Assembly: GCA_012728155.1 (NCBI GenBank)
Contig: JAAYFR010000123.1
Coordinates: forward strand, 1 to 13,610
Direction: 5' to 3'
Source: Bacteroidales bacterium
GTDB taxonomy: Bacteria > Bacteroidota > Bacteroidia > Bacteroidales > Dysgonomonadaceae
Length of the DNA: 13,610 bases
In this document: positions 1 through 6,629 of the stretch, piece by piece
Numbering within the stretch: position 1 is the stretch's first letter
How the letters are laid out: every line of letters begins with the position of its first letter
Program-made: the position numbers and the translations under genes
Notes under the pieces: model-generated
Told to the model about the DNA's origin: nothing
Seen by the model: the letters and a program-made list of their open reading frames with translations, nothing else
Databases searched by the model: none

Positions 1-773
1 TCATCACCGAGCATCCCAATTATCAAGGTAGTTTGGGAACGGCTATTTCCGAAGCAATTGAACTGGCAATGCAAACGCCTAACTGCAAATATACGCTGGG
101 AAGTGTACTTAACCACGTGGCGTTACACCAGACAATCATTGGATTGGAGGCCGAAAAGCAGATGGCGATGGCAGAAGAGTATCCCGATGTGGTGATTGGC
201 TGTTTTGGAGGAGGATCCAACTTCTCCGGCATCAGCTTCCCATTCTTGCGTCACAATATAGCAGGAAAAAGCAACACGCGATTTATCGCTGCCGAACCGG
301 CTTCCTGTCCCAAATTGACACGTGGGGAGTTCCGTTACGATTTTGGTGACGAGACCGGTTACACCCCCCTAATCCCGATGTACACCTTAGGACATAAATT
401 TGCACCGGCCAATATCCATGCCGGAGGATTGCGCTATCATGGTGCCGGCAGCATCGTCAGCCAGTTACTCAAAGAGAAGCTGATCGAAGCTGTCAGCGTC
501 AAACAGTTGGAGACATTTGAAGCGGGTATACTCTTTGCCCGCACTGAAGGTATCATTCCCGCACCCGAATCCACACACGCTATTGCTGTCGCCGTCCGGG
601 AAGCGTTGCAAGCCAAAGAAGAGGGAAAGAAAAAGGTAATCCTGTTCAACCTCTCCGGGCATGGGCTGGTAGATATGGCTGCCTACGACCAATATTTGGC
701 AGGGGATCTCTCTAATCATGAGGTTTCCGATGAAGAGATCGGCAAATTTTTAGCCGAATCAACACTTCTTTGA
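1..773 (+). CDS. trpB: Tryptophan synthase beta chain, TrpB2-type, 3' part only
   Basis: The reading frame is open from base 3 at the left edge to a TGA at 771-773, so about 256 C-terminal residues are present and the N-terminal third, including the PLP lysine, lies outside. The enzyme condenses indole and serine to tryptophan using PLP. The glycine-rich phosphate-binding loop is visible as GCFGGGSNFSG. Downstream come EPASCPKLTRGEFRYDFGDE, the stretch TPLIPMYTLGHKF, then AGGLRYHGAG and EGIIPAPESTHAI. These segments are typical of the TrpB2 subfamily rather than the classical TrpB1 that partners TrpA. TrpB2 enzymes often lie outside a trp operon, and no other trp gene follows here. Function is inferred from family resemblance. 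An ATG at 33 is internal and is not the real start. Confidence 0.93.
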   Translation, partial: ITEHPNYQGSLGTAISEAIELAMQTPNCKYTLGSVLNHVALHQTIIGLEAEKQMAMAEEYPDVVIGCFGGGSNFSGISFPFLRHNIAGKSNTRFIAAEPASCPKLTRGEFRYDFGDETGYTPLIPMYTLGHKFAPANIHAGGLRYHGAGSIVSQLLKEKLIEAVSVKQLETFEAGILFARTEGIIPAPESTHAIAVAVREALQAKEEGKKKVILFNLSGHGLVDMAAYDQYLAGDLSNHEVSDEEIGKFLAESTLL

Positions 774-914
774 AAAGGGTATGAACACTATTTCACGCAA
801 GATGATGAATACTCGAGCTGTCTCCATTGAATAGTTCCTAAGGAAATAATCGCATGAAAATAAGCGCTATGATGGATAAGCAGACAAAAAAGAGTGAAAA
901 AATAACATAAATAA

Positions 915-946
915 TTTGGAAGTTTCATTTTTAGCATATACCTTTG
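915..946 (+). promoter_or_regulatory. Bacteroidetes-type promoter ahead of the structured RNA/chrA region
   Basis: TACCTTTG at 939-946 matches the Bacteroidetes -7 consensus TAnnTTTG exactly. TTTG at 915-918 matches the -33 element, with a 20-bp spacer, inside the usual 17-23 range. Transcription would start near 951-954, about 20 nt before the long closing stem at 972. It is the best promoter match I found in the window. Confidence 0.65.
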
Positions 947-951
947 GATGT

Positions 952-1155
952 ATAAAGTTGAATGAGTTATTGCCGCATTGGTCGATTGGGAAACTCATCA
1001 ATTACATTTTATGAACCGAGACTCGTTTATGGTATCAATGGCGGGCCGTAGCCTTCGGGATTCCGGTTTTACCGGGACAGCGGATTACAAAGATATCTTG
1101 ACACTCAAATCCTGTCATAAGGAGTTTCGTCTTATTCCACCGATGCGGCTTTTTT
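952..1155 (+). ncRNA. Candidate structured RNA, about 200 nt (6S-like or a chrA leader)
   Basis: Bases 972-982 pair with 1139-1149 in an 11-bp stem with one U-G wobble, and the right arm is followed at once by six T (1150-1155), as in an intrinsic terminator. Inside it, 990-996 pairs with 1122-1128 (7 bp). A large open region follows; its 3' side carries a small hairpin, TGACA 1099-1103 with TGTCA 1113-1117. An apical stem, 1031-1036 with 1092-1097, encloses a 6-bp hairpin, 1061-1066 with 1072-1077, with a TTTTA loop. A long closing stem, a central bubble with a small 3'-side hairpin and a length near 180-200 nt recall 6S RNA, which sequesters RNA polymerase. I do not recognise the sequence itself. 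The alternative is a riboswitch or attenuator leader for the chrA genes. The open frame across it uses a TTG start and looks spurious. Confidence 0.45.
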
Positions 1156-1158
1156 ATA

Positions 1159-1204
1159 AAAAGCAGATTAGCAAGAGGATCTTCTCTGATTGCAATCTGC
1201 TTTT
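1159..1204 (+). terminator. Second hairpin directly before chrA1, possible terminator or attenuator
   Basis: AAAAGCAGATT at 1159-1169 is perfectly complementary to AATCTGCTTTT at 1194-1204 (11 bp). The stem continues inward with GCAA 1171-1174 against TTGC 1190-1193 after a single bulged A. The right arm ends in TTTT and lies 12 bp before the chrA1 ATG. It could be a backup terminator for the upstream RNA, an attenuator for chrA, or a structure affecting translation initiation. The downstream T-run is short, so termination strength is uncertain. Confidence 0.5.
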
Positions 1205-1216
1205 CACTTTATAAAA

Positions 1217-1765
1217 ATGAAAAAATATTGGGAACTTTTCCTTATCTTCTTCAAGATCGGCGCCTTCACTTTTGGCGGAGGCTACGCCATGATTCCCCTG
1301 ATCCGCAATGAGGTGGTGAACAAGAAAGGGTGGTTGGAGGAGGATGAATTCATGGATATGCTTGCCATTGCCCAATCCATGCCGGGACCTATCTCGCTGA
1401 ATACGGCACTCTTTGTGGGAAATAAGCGGCTCGGCTTCAAGGGAGGTCTCTTCTCGGGAGCGGGCATTATCCTACCCTCCTTTGTCGTGATCCTGCTGAT
1501 CGCCATGGTATTCACCCAATTCAAAGAGAACCCGGTAGTGGAACGCGTATTCAAAGGCATCCGTCCCGCAGTGGTGGCATTGATTGTCGCCCCCCTCTTA
1601 AGCTTGGGGAAATCAGCCGGGGTGCGGTGGAAAAACCTCTGGATTCCTGTGGTAGTTGAACTTGCAGTGTGGCAACTGAGTATCTCCCCCATCTATATTG
1701 TGCTTGCAGCCATCCTTTTGGGTGTATCTCATTTCATCTATCTAAGAAAGGGAGTAAAGAAATAG
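1217..1765 (+). CDS. chrA: Chromate transporter family protein, short type, first of a pair
   Basis: This 182-residue membrane protein is one CHR (Chromate_transp) domain. The N-terminal signature FFKIGAFTFGGGYAMIPLI is followed by AIAQSMPGPISLNTALFVG, the family's conserved PGP segment. Several hydrophobic stretches follow, ending in a basic tail (RKGVKK). Full-length ChrA proteins of about 400 residues carry two such domains; here they are split over two adjacent genes, as in Bacillus subtilis ywrB/ywrA, where the two short proteins act together. Characterised members export chromate from the cytoplasm; the natural substrate here is unknown. I chose the ATG at 1217; an in-frame TTG at 1190 lies inside the upstream hairpin and is unlikely. 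No promoter is visible between that hairpin and the gene, so it is probably read from the promoter at 915-946. Confidence 0.92.
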   Translation: MKKYWELFLIFFKIGAFTFGGGYAMIPLIRNEVVNKKGWLEEDEFMDMLAIAQSMPGPISLNTALFVGNKRLGFKGGLFSGAGIILPSFVVILLIAMVFTQFKENPVVERVFKGIRPAVVALIVAPLLSLGKSAGVRWKNLWIPVVVELAVWQLSISPIYIVLAAILLGVSHFIYLRKGVKK

Positions 1766-1766
1766 A

Positions 1767-2324
1767 ATGGAACTACTGGAGCTATATCTGGCGCTGTTTG
1801 TAGCATTCTTCAAAATCGGACTTTTCGGTTTTGGAGGAGTATATGCCATGCTGCCCCTTATTCAGCATGAAATTGTAGAGACGCATCAATGGATGACGAT
1901 AAGCGATTTTACCGATATAGTGGCTATTTCACAGACCACACCGGGACCTATCGCCTTCAATTCGGCCACTTATATCGGTTACTCAGCGGTTACAGAGATG
2001 GGATTTGCGTCGGGTTATGGCGTAGTGGGTTCTGCAATTTGTACTTTTGCGGTAAGTATTCCCTCTCTTATCTTGATGACACTTGCCACTGCCTTTTTTT
2101 TCCGGCTCAAGAACAACCCCTGGATACAGTCGGCCCTCTCGGTATTGAAGCCGGCCATTATCGGATTGATTGCTTCTGCTGCACTGATACTGATCACTCC
2201 CTACAATTTTATCGATTATAAGAGCTGGATTATCTTCGGTGCGGTATTAGTGGCTTCCATTAAAAAAGTAGATCCGATCCTGCTTATTTTTCTCTCCGGT
2301 CTGACTGGATTCATTCTTTACTGA
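1767..2324 (+). CDS. chrA: Chromate transporter family protein, short type, second of a pair
   Basis: This 185-residue protein starts one base after the stop of its partner, so the two are almost certainly cotranscribed and translationally coupled. It repeats the CHR domain plan: FFKIGLFGFGGVYAMLPLI near the N terminus, then AISQTTPGPIAFNSATYIG, then several transmembrane stretches. Resemblance to the first protein is limited to these motifs, consistent with the two halves of a bidomain transporter forming a heteromer; that is an inference from known short-chain pairs. The substrate could be chromate or another oxyanion; no chrB or chrR gene is nearby. The gene ends with TGA at 2322-2324 and overlaps the convergent small membrane protein gene by 7 bp. 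Confidence 0.92.
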   Translation: MELLELYLALFVAFFKIGLFGFGGVYAMLPLIQHEIVETHQWMTISDFTDIVAISQTTPGPIAFNSATYIGYSAVTEMGFASGYGVVGSAICTFAVSIPSLILMTLATAFFFRLKNNPWIQSALSVLKPAIIGLIASAALILITPYNFIDYKSWIIFGAVLVASIKKVDPILLIFLSGLTGFILY

Positions 2325-2572
2325 ACAAAGATCTCTGATATTTCGAGTTCCTCGGTTTCGACTGCAGTTTCCTTTTGATATTCCTCCCCCTCTTTGATTG
2401 TCTCTTTCAATAACTTCTCGGCCTTCATCTTCCGACGGCTCTTCTTCCCGCTGCGGACAAGCAACAGCAGCAAAAACAGCAATAATCCGGCGATCACGAC
2501 CAAAAACCAGGTCTCAGTATAAAACGGATCATTACTGTAATCAATCGCTATATTGAGGTTTATATCTTCCAT
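2318..2572 (-). CDS. Small single-pass membrane protein of unknown function
   Basis: This 84-residue protein has a short acidic N-terminal part (MEDINLNIAIDYSNDPFYTE), one strongly hydrophobic segment at about residues 21-40, a basic stretch (RSGKKSRRKMKAEK) just after it, and a Glu-rich C-terminal tail of about 30 residues. The positive-inside rule puts the tail in the cytoplasm. I chose the ATG at 2572, one base past the end of the upstream acetyltransferase gene; a TTG at 2587 in the same frame would overlap that gene and is less likely. It is the last gene of the topA-GNAT cluster. I do not recognise the family and assign no function. Confidence 0.7.
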   Translation of the reverse strand: MEDINLNIAIDYSNDPFYTETWFLVVIAGLLLFLLLLLVRSGKKSRRKMKAEKLLKETIKEGEEYQKETAVETEELEISEIFVQ

Positions 2573-2573
2573 A

Positions 2574-3083
2574 TCAATCTTGTTCAATCTTGTTCAATCT
2601 CTGATAAGCAAGTCGCACTGTTCCATTGGGGAGATAGATGATACCACAGTAGGTAAATTCCAATCTTCCCAGTATCTGTTGCATCACCCGATTATCACGG
2701 TGCGTATCTACCCGGATATTGCCGCACTGCATGGAACACCACCGGAAGCAGGCTTCGGCCACTCCCTTTTCTTTTCCCGACGATGCGATACGGTGTACCG
2801 TCCCATAGGGGTCATTATTGAGCCATTTTCCCTCATAGATATGCTCGTATGTCGGATCATCACCAATCATAAAGCAGAAAGTGCCGACCAACTCTCCTGT
2901 CTGATTTTCACATACGAAACTGTGGCCGGCATCGATCTCCGAAGCGATATACTCTGTCGATGGATAGCCGTCTGCCCATTGAGTGGTATTTCCGACACGA
3001 CTCATAAAATCACGTGCCATGGCATATATCTCCATCACCTTCGATAAATCGCTATGGGTTGTGGGGCGTATCCGGGTGATCAC
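2574..3083 (-). CDS. GNAT-family N-acetyltransferase
   Basis: This 169-residue protein has the GNAT plan: an N-terminal strand and helix (ITRIRPTTHSDLSKVMEIYAMAR), a central FCFMIGDDPTYEHIYEGKWL, the probable acetyl-CoA motif A region VHRIASSGKEKGVA (residues 96-109), then RVDTHRDNRVMQQIL (124-138) and a closing CGIIYLPNGTVRLAYQR. GNAT enzymes transfer acetyl from acetyl-CoA to an amine; the substrate here cannot be told from sequence. The pyrophosphate-binding loop departs from the textbook R/QxxGxG/A. The start is GTG at 3083; its GTGA overlaps the topA TGA by 4 bp, which implies translational coupling. The last residues (LNKIEQD) are encoded by a 10-bp tandem repeat that also fixes the stop codon. 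Confidence 0.85.
   Translation of the reverse strand: MITRIRPTTHSDLSKVMEIYAMARDFMSRVGNTTQWADGYPSTEYIASEIDAGHSFVCENQTGELVGTFCFMIGDDPTYEHIYEGKWLNNDPYGTVHRIASSGKEKGVAEACFRWCSMQCGNIRVDTHRDNRVMQQILGRLEFTYCGIIYLPNGTVRLAYQRLNKIEQD
2575..2600. repeat. 10-bp tandem repeat at the GNAT/membrane-protein junction
   Basis: CAATCTTGTT occurs at 2575-2584 and 2585-2594, followed by a partial third unit, CAATCT, at 2595-2600. It covers the last codons and stop of the acetyltransferase gene. The unit is not a multiple of three, so gain or loss of one copy would change the reading frame there. Confidence 0.9.
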
Positions 3084-5515
3084 TTTTTCGCTGTTGTTTT
3101 CTTTGCCGCCGGTTTCTTCTCAGAAGATTTCGACGCAGTACTCTTCTCTGCCGCACTCTTGGCCTTAGTTTCTTTTGTCGCAGTACCTTTGGCAGCACCC
3201 TTTTTCACTTTGGATTCTTTTCCCTTATCGGTATCGGCCACGATCTTTTGACAATCTTCTAACGAGAGCTCTTCGGGCTTCTGGCTTTTCGGTATCTTAT
3301 AATTTGATTTCTTATAGGCGATATAGGGACCGTAACGTCCATTCAACACCTGCAGCTCGGAATCTTCTTCAAATGTTTTGATGATCTTCTCCCTATCTTT
3401 TTTCTCTTTCGCCTCAATCAGTTCGATCGCCTCATCAAGTTGTATCTCCAACGGATCAACTCCCTTGGGCAAGGAGACAAACTTATTATTGTGGCGGATA
3501 TAGGGTCCAAACCGTCCCACACCAACTACCACATCTTTCTCCCTGAACTCACCCAGGGTGCGGGGTAATTCAAACAATTTCAACGTCTCTTCAAGGGTGA
3601 TGGTCTCAATGGATTGCGATTTCTGTAACGATGCAAAAAGTGGCTTCTCCTCTTCATCTCCGGTACCGATCTGCGCCATGGCGCCATAACGTCCGATCTT
3701 CACAGAGACCTGACGTCCCGTCTTGGGATCGCTCCCCAGTACCCGTTCGCCCGCCTTATGCTCAGTGCGCATCTGCGACGTCTCCTCCACGATAGGATGG
3801 AATATTTTATAGAAATCGGCAATCGACTTGTTCCACTGCGCCTTGCCTTCGGCGATTCGGTCGAAATCTTTCTCCACATTGGCGGTGAAATTGTAATCGA
3901 TTACCGATGGGAAATATTCCACCAAAAAATCATTCACCACCATCCCTATATCGGTCGGCACCAATTTATTCTTATCAGCACCCACAATCTCTTTCTTGAC
4001 GCTATCCTTGATCACTCCTTTTTTGAGGGTAAGGATATTGTAGACTCTCTCTTCCCCTTCCACATGGGTCTTTTCCACATACTCACGATTGATGATGGTG
4101 GAGATGGTCGGCGCGTAAGTTGAAGGGCGACCGATACCCAGTTCTTCCATCTTTCTTACCAGTGCCGCTTCGGAGTATCTTGCGGGGCGTTGTGTAAAAC
4201 GTTCAGTTGCGTTGGTCTCCAACATGGCAAGCTCTTCTCCTTTTTTCATGGGAGGCAACATCCCCTCTTCTTGCTCTCCATTCTCTTCGTCGGTCCCTTC
4301 CAGATAAACCCGCAAAAAACCGTCGAATTTTATCACTTCACCATTAGCCACAAACTTACCGTCGTTATTGGAGATTGCAATATCGGCGGTAGTGCGTTCC
4401 AGTTCGGCATCTGCCATCTGCGAGGCAATAGTGCGTTTCCAGATCAGGTCATAGAGCCGTTTCTCCTGGAGAGTACCATCCACCTCGTGCGTACTGATAT
4501 ATGTGGGGCGGATCGCTTCGTGCGCCTCCTGTGCACCTTTCGACTGGGTGGCATATTGACGGCTTTTGATATATTTATCGCCATATTGCTCGCCGATCTC
4601 TCTCTTTGCAGTCCCGATCGCCAAGGCGGAGAGATGTACCGAATCGGTACGCATATAGGTAATCTTTCCTGACTCATAGAGCCGTTGCGCCACCATCATC
4701 GTCTGTCCTACCGAAAAGCCTAACTTACGTGATGCTTCCTGTTGCAAGGTGGAAGTGGTGAAGGGTGGTGCAGGAGATTTCTTCGCCGGGCGGACATTTA
4801 CATCCCCTACGGTAAAGGTTGACGATTTGAGATTTTCCAACAGCGCCAGCGCTTCGGTTTTACTCTTCAACCGTTTATTGTATTCAGCCTTGATCTCGGA
4901 CTGGGGTCCATTTTCCTCTTTGGCGAAATGGGCCACAATGCGGTAAGCCGCTTCCGATTTAAAATTCTGTATTTCCCGTTCCCTTTCAACGATCAGGCGT
5001 ACCGCCACCGACTGCACTCGTCCGGCAGAGAGGGCAGGCTTAATCTTTCTCCACAACACGGGTGAGAGCTCGAAGCCCACGATACGATCAAGTACCCTTC
5101 TCGCCTGTTGTGCATCAACTAAATTCTGGTCGATCTTCCGGGGGGTTTGGATAGCCCGCTGAATAGCATCCTTGGTAATTTCATGGAATACAATCCGTTT
5201 GGTCTTCTCCTCTTTCAGATCCAACGCATCATAAAGATGCCATGAGATTGCCTCCCCTTCACGATCCTCATCAGAAGCGAGCCATACCATCTCTGCTTTT
5301 TTCGCTGCCGCTTTCAGTTCAGCGACAACTTTTTTCTTGTCGGATGGGATTTCGTAAATTGGCGTGAAGCCGTTCTCTACATCAATGCTAAAATCTTTTT
5401 TCTTCAGATCACGAATATGCCCATAGCTGGACATCACATGAAAATCCTTCCCGAGAAAACTCTCAATTGTTTTTGCCTTTGCCGGCGACTCAACGATAAC
5501 CAGGTTTTTATTCAT
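3080..5515 (-). CDS. topA: DNA topoisomerase I (type IA)
   Basis: This 811-residue enzyme relaxes negatively supercoiled DNA by passing one strand through a transient break. The TOPRIM domain starts the protein: NLVIVESPAKAKTIE contains Glu9, and SDEDREGE at 81-88 holds the metal-binding acidic residues. LSAGRVQSVAVRLIVEREREI (from 162) and the active-site segment ITYMRTDS, with catalytic Tyr287, follow. EELGIGRPSTYAPTI lies in the core. The C-terminal part has three GRYG/GRFG-type repeats (for example GRFGPYI and GRYGPYI) and no CxxC zinc fingers, unlike E. coli TopA. Residues about 764-811 form a Lys/Ala/Ser/Thr tail, probably disordered and DNA-binding, as lysine-rich tails are in some other bacterial TopA proteins. 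The ATG at 5515 gives the expected N terminus. It heads a cluster with the GNAT and small membrane protein genes. Confidence 0.97.
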   Translation of the reverse strand: MNKNLVIVESPAKAKTIESFLGKDFHVMSSYGHIRDLKKKDFSIDVENGFTPIYEIPSDKKKVVAELKAAAKKAEMVWLASDEDREGEAISWHLYDALDLKEEKTKRIVFHEITKDAIQRAIQTPRKIDQNLVDAQQARRVLDRIVGFELSPVLWRKIKPALSAGRVQSVAVRLIVEREREIQNFKSEAAYRIVAHFAKEENGPQSEIKAEYNKRLKSKTEALALLENLKSSTFTVGDVNVRPAKKSPAPPFTTSTLQQEASRKLGFSVGQTMMVAQRLYESGKITYMRTDSVHLSALAIGTAKREIGEQYGDKYIKSRQYATQSKGAQEAHEAIRPTYISTHEVDGTLQEKRLYDLIWKRTIASQMADAELERTTADIAISNNDGKFVANGEVIKFDGFLRVYLEGTDEENGEQEEGMLPPMKKGEELAMLETNATERFTQRPARYSEAALVRKMEELGIGRPSTYAPTISTIINREYVEKTHVEGEERVYNILTLKKGVIKDSVKKEIVGADKNKLVPTDIGMVVNDFLVEYFPSVIDYNFTANVEKDFDRIAEGKAQWNKSIADFYKIFHPIVEETSQMRTEHKAGERVLGSDPKTGRQVSVKIGRYGAMAQIGTGDEEEKPLFASLQKSQSIETITLEETLKLFELPRTLGEFREKDVVVGVGRFGPYIRHNNKFVSLPKGVDPLEIQLDEAIELIEAKEKKDREKIIKTFEEDSELQVLNGRYGPYIAYKKSNYKIPKSQKPEELSLEDCQKIVADTDKGKESKVKKGAAKGTATKETKAKSAAEKSTASKSSEKKPAAKKTTAKK

Positions 5516-5625
5516 TCAAATATGCTCTTTCTTCTTATTATTCATTAGGAAACGATAGACCACCAACCCATCAGAGGGATGTTTTCACTCACCTTAGATA
5601 GATTTCCTGTCAGGCTTTTCGGGTG

Positions 5626-5654
5626 CAAAAGTACTAATTTTGTGTAAAGTACAC
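5626..5654 (-). promoter_or_regulatory. Probable topA promoter with a small palindrome
   Basis: Read on the minus strand, TACTTTTG at 5633-5626 matches the Bacteroidetes -7 consensus TAnnTTTG, and transcription would begin roughly 100 nt before the topA ATG. No good -33 TTTG is seen at the expected distance. Instead GTGTA 5642-5646 and TACAC 5650-5654 form an inverted repeat between the two promoter positions, where a repressor site could lie. The rest of the 234-bp gap between yigZ and topA shows nothing else convincing. Confidence 0.4.
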
Positions 5655-5749
5655 CACTTTTTTTTGAATTTCCTTTTTTATTAAGGTATTTACAAGAGTC
5701 AAAGCGAGATTTCTTTTCTATCTGTATCTCTCTTCCACAACCCTATCTT

Positions 5750-6349
5750 TCATCGATCCACAATGGTCACTCCATGAATGGAAATCAACATGTTATTGAG
5801 ACGAGGAGATAATGAACGGCGTACCTCTAAATGCATCCGACAGCTCTCGGTAAAATCTTGTCTCCACTTCACCTCTTCAAACTGTTTTAACACACGCATC
5901 ACCTCGTTGAGCAAGGCATAATCGAAAATAATCTCAATGGCGTCATCTACTGTCTTCTCCACGATTTCCGCATTGCCGATAGCCTCGGCGGCTGCCTCTT
6001 TATACGCTTTGATCAATCCTCCCGTCCCAAGGAGGGTGCCACCGAAATAGCGCACCACGGTAATCAGCACATCGGTCAGCTCCGCCTAGTTGATCTGTCC
6101 CAGGATAGGTCTTCCCGCCGTTCCCGACGGCTCACCATCGTCGTTCGACCGGAATTCGGTTCTCTCCCATCCTAACATATAAGCCCAGCAGAGATGGCGG
6201 GCATCATAATATTTCTTACGCTGCGCCTCCACAATCTCCTTCACCTCATCAACACTCTTTACCGGGAAGATATGCGCGATAAACTTGCTCTTCTTCTCGG
6301 TGATAAATCCTTCGGCACTATCAATTATGGTTTTATAGATGTCAATCAC
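5750..6349 (-). pseudogene. yigZ: IMPACT/YigZ-family gene interrupted by an in-frame TAG
   Basis: The frame from GTG at 6349 to TGA at 5752-5750 would give 199 residues, the usual size for YigZ, but a TAG at 6088-6086 stops it after residue 87. The first part carries SEGFITEKKSKFIAH-like sequence and the family signature DDGEPSGTAGRPILGQIN just before the stop. The second part continues in the same frame with LTDVLITVVRYFGGTLLGTGGLIKAY, which completes the UPF0029 domain, and then a DUF1949-like ferredoxin-fold C terminus. Both halves look well conserved, so the break is recent, a sequence error, or read through. The family is related to eukaryotic IMPACT, a regulator of Gcn2; the bacterial role is poorly defined. 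A GTG at 6070 could in principle restart translation, but it would produce a domain fragment. Confidence 0.85.
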
Positions 6350-6420
6350 CTCTCAAATTTTTGTTCGTCTCATCCTCTTCCGGCTCTTACACAACGAAAT
6401 CAGGGGTATCATATTGGGTG

Positions 6421-6450
6421 CAAATATAACAAATAATATCGAATTTCAAT
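6421..6450 (-). promoter_or_regulatory. Promoter for the yigZ gene
   Basis: On the minus strand TATATTTG (6428-6421) fits TAnnTTTG exactly. ATTG (6450-6447), one mismatch from TTTG, lies 18 bp upstream. The start would be near 6414, leaving a leader of about 65 nt before the GTG start codon. That the promoter is intact suggests yigZ has not long been inactive. Confidence 0.5.
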
Positions 6451-6507
6451 TTTTATCAATTCCGCCGACTTCACCGGATGAATTACTCCAAAGTCTGCTC
6501 TGTCTGG

Positions 6508-6541
6508 TTTCTGTTTATATATAAACTTTTACCTATCTTTG
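6508..6541 (+). promoter_or_regulatory. Promoter for the patatin/barrel gene
   Basis: TATCTTTG at 6534-6541 is an exact TAnnTTTG match. TTTC at 6508-6511, one mismatch from TTTG, lies 22 bp upstream. Transcription would begin around 6547, about 80 nt before the start codon. The promoter is arranged back to back with the yigZ promoter. Confidence 0.5.
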
Positions 6542-6629
6542 TCCTCATCTCTGATCAGAAGAAGCACAATTGGAGTGATCTCCATGTACTTCAATAAGAT
6601 AGTGATGAAAAAAATCTTGACCACAAAAA

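Noticed and set aside
835..845. Small palindrome TTCCTAAGGAA after trpB
   Set aside because: It has 5-bp arms with a one-base centre and no following T-run, so it cannot be a normal terminator; there is no other evidence for a role.
978..1214. Open frame of 78 codons between trpB and chrA1
   Set aside because: It begins with TTG, has no recognisable domain, and its span coincides with the paired arms of the structured RNA and the hairpin before chrA1; it looks like chance coding.
2318..2587. Longer version of the small membrane protein starting at TTG 2587
   Set aside because: It would overlap the acetyltransferase by 14 bp and lies in the 10-bp tandem repeat; the ATG at 2572 is a cleaner start.
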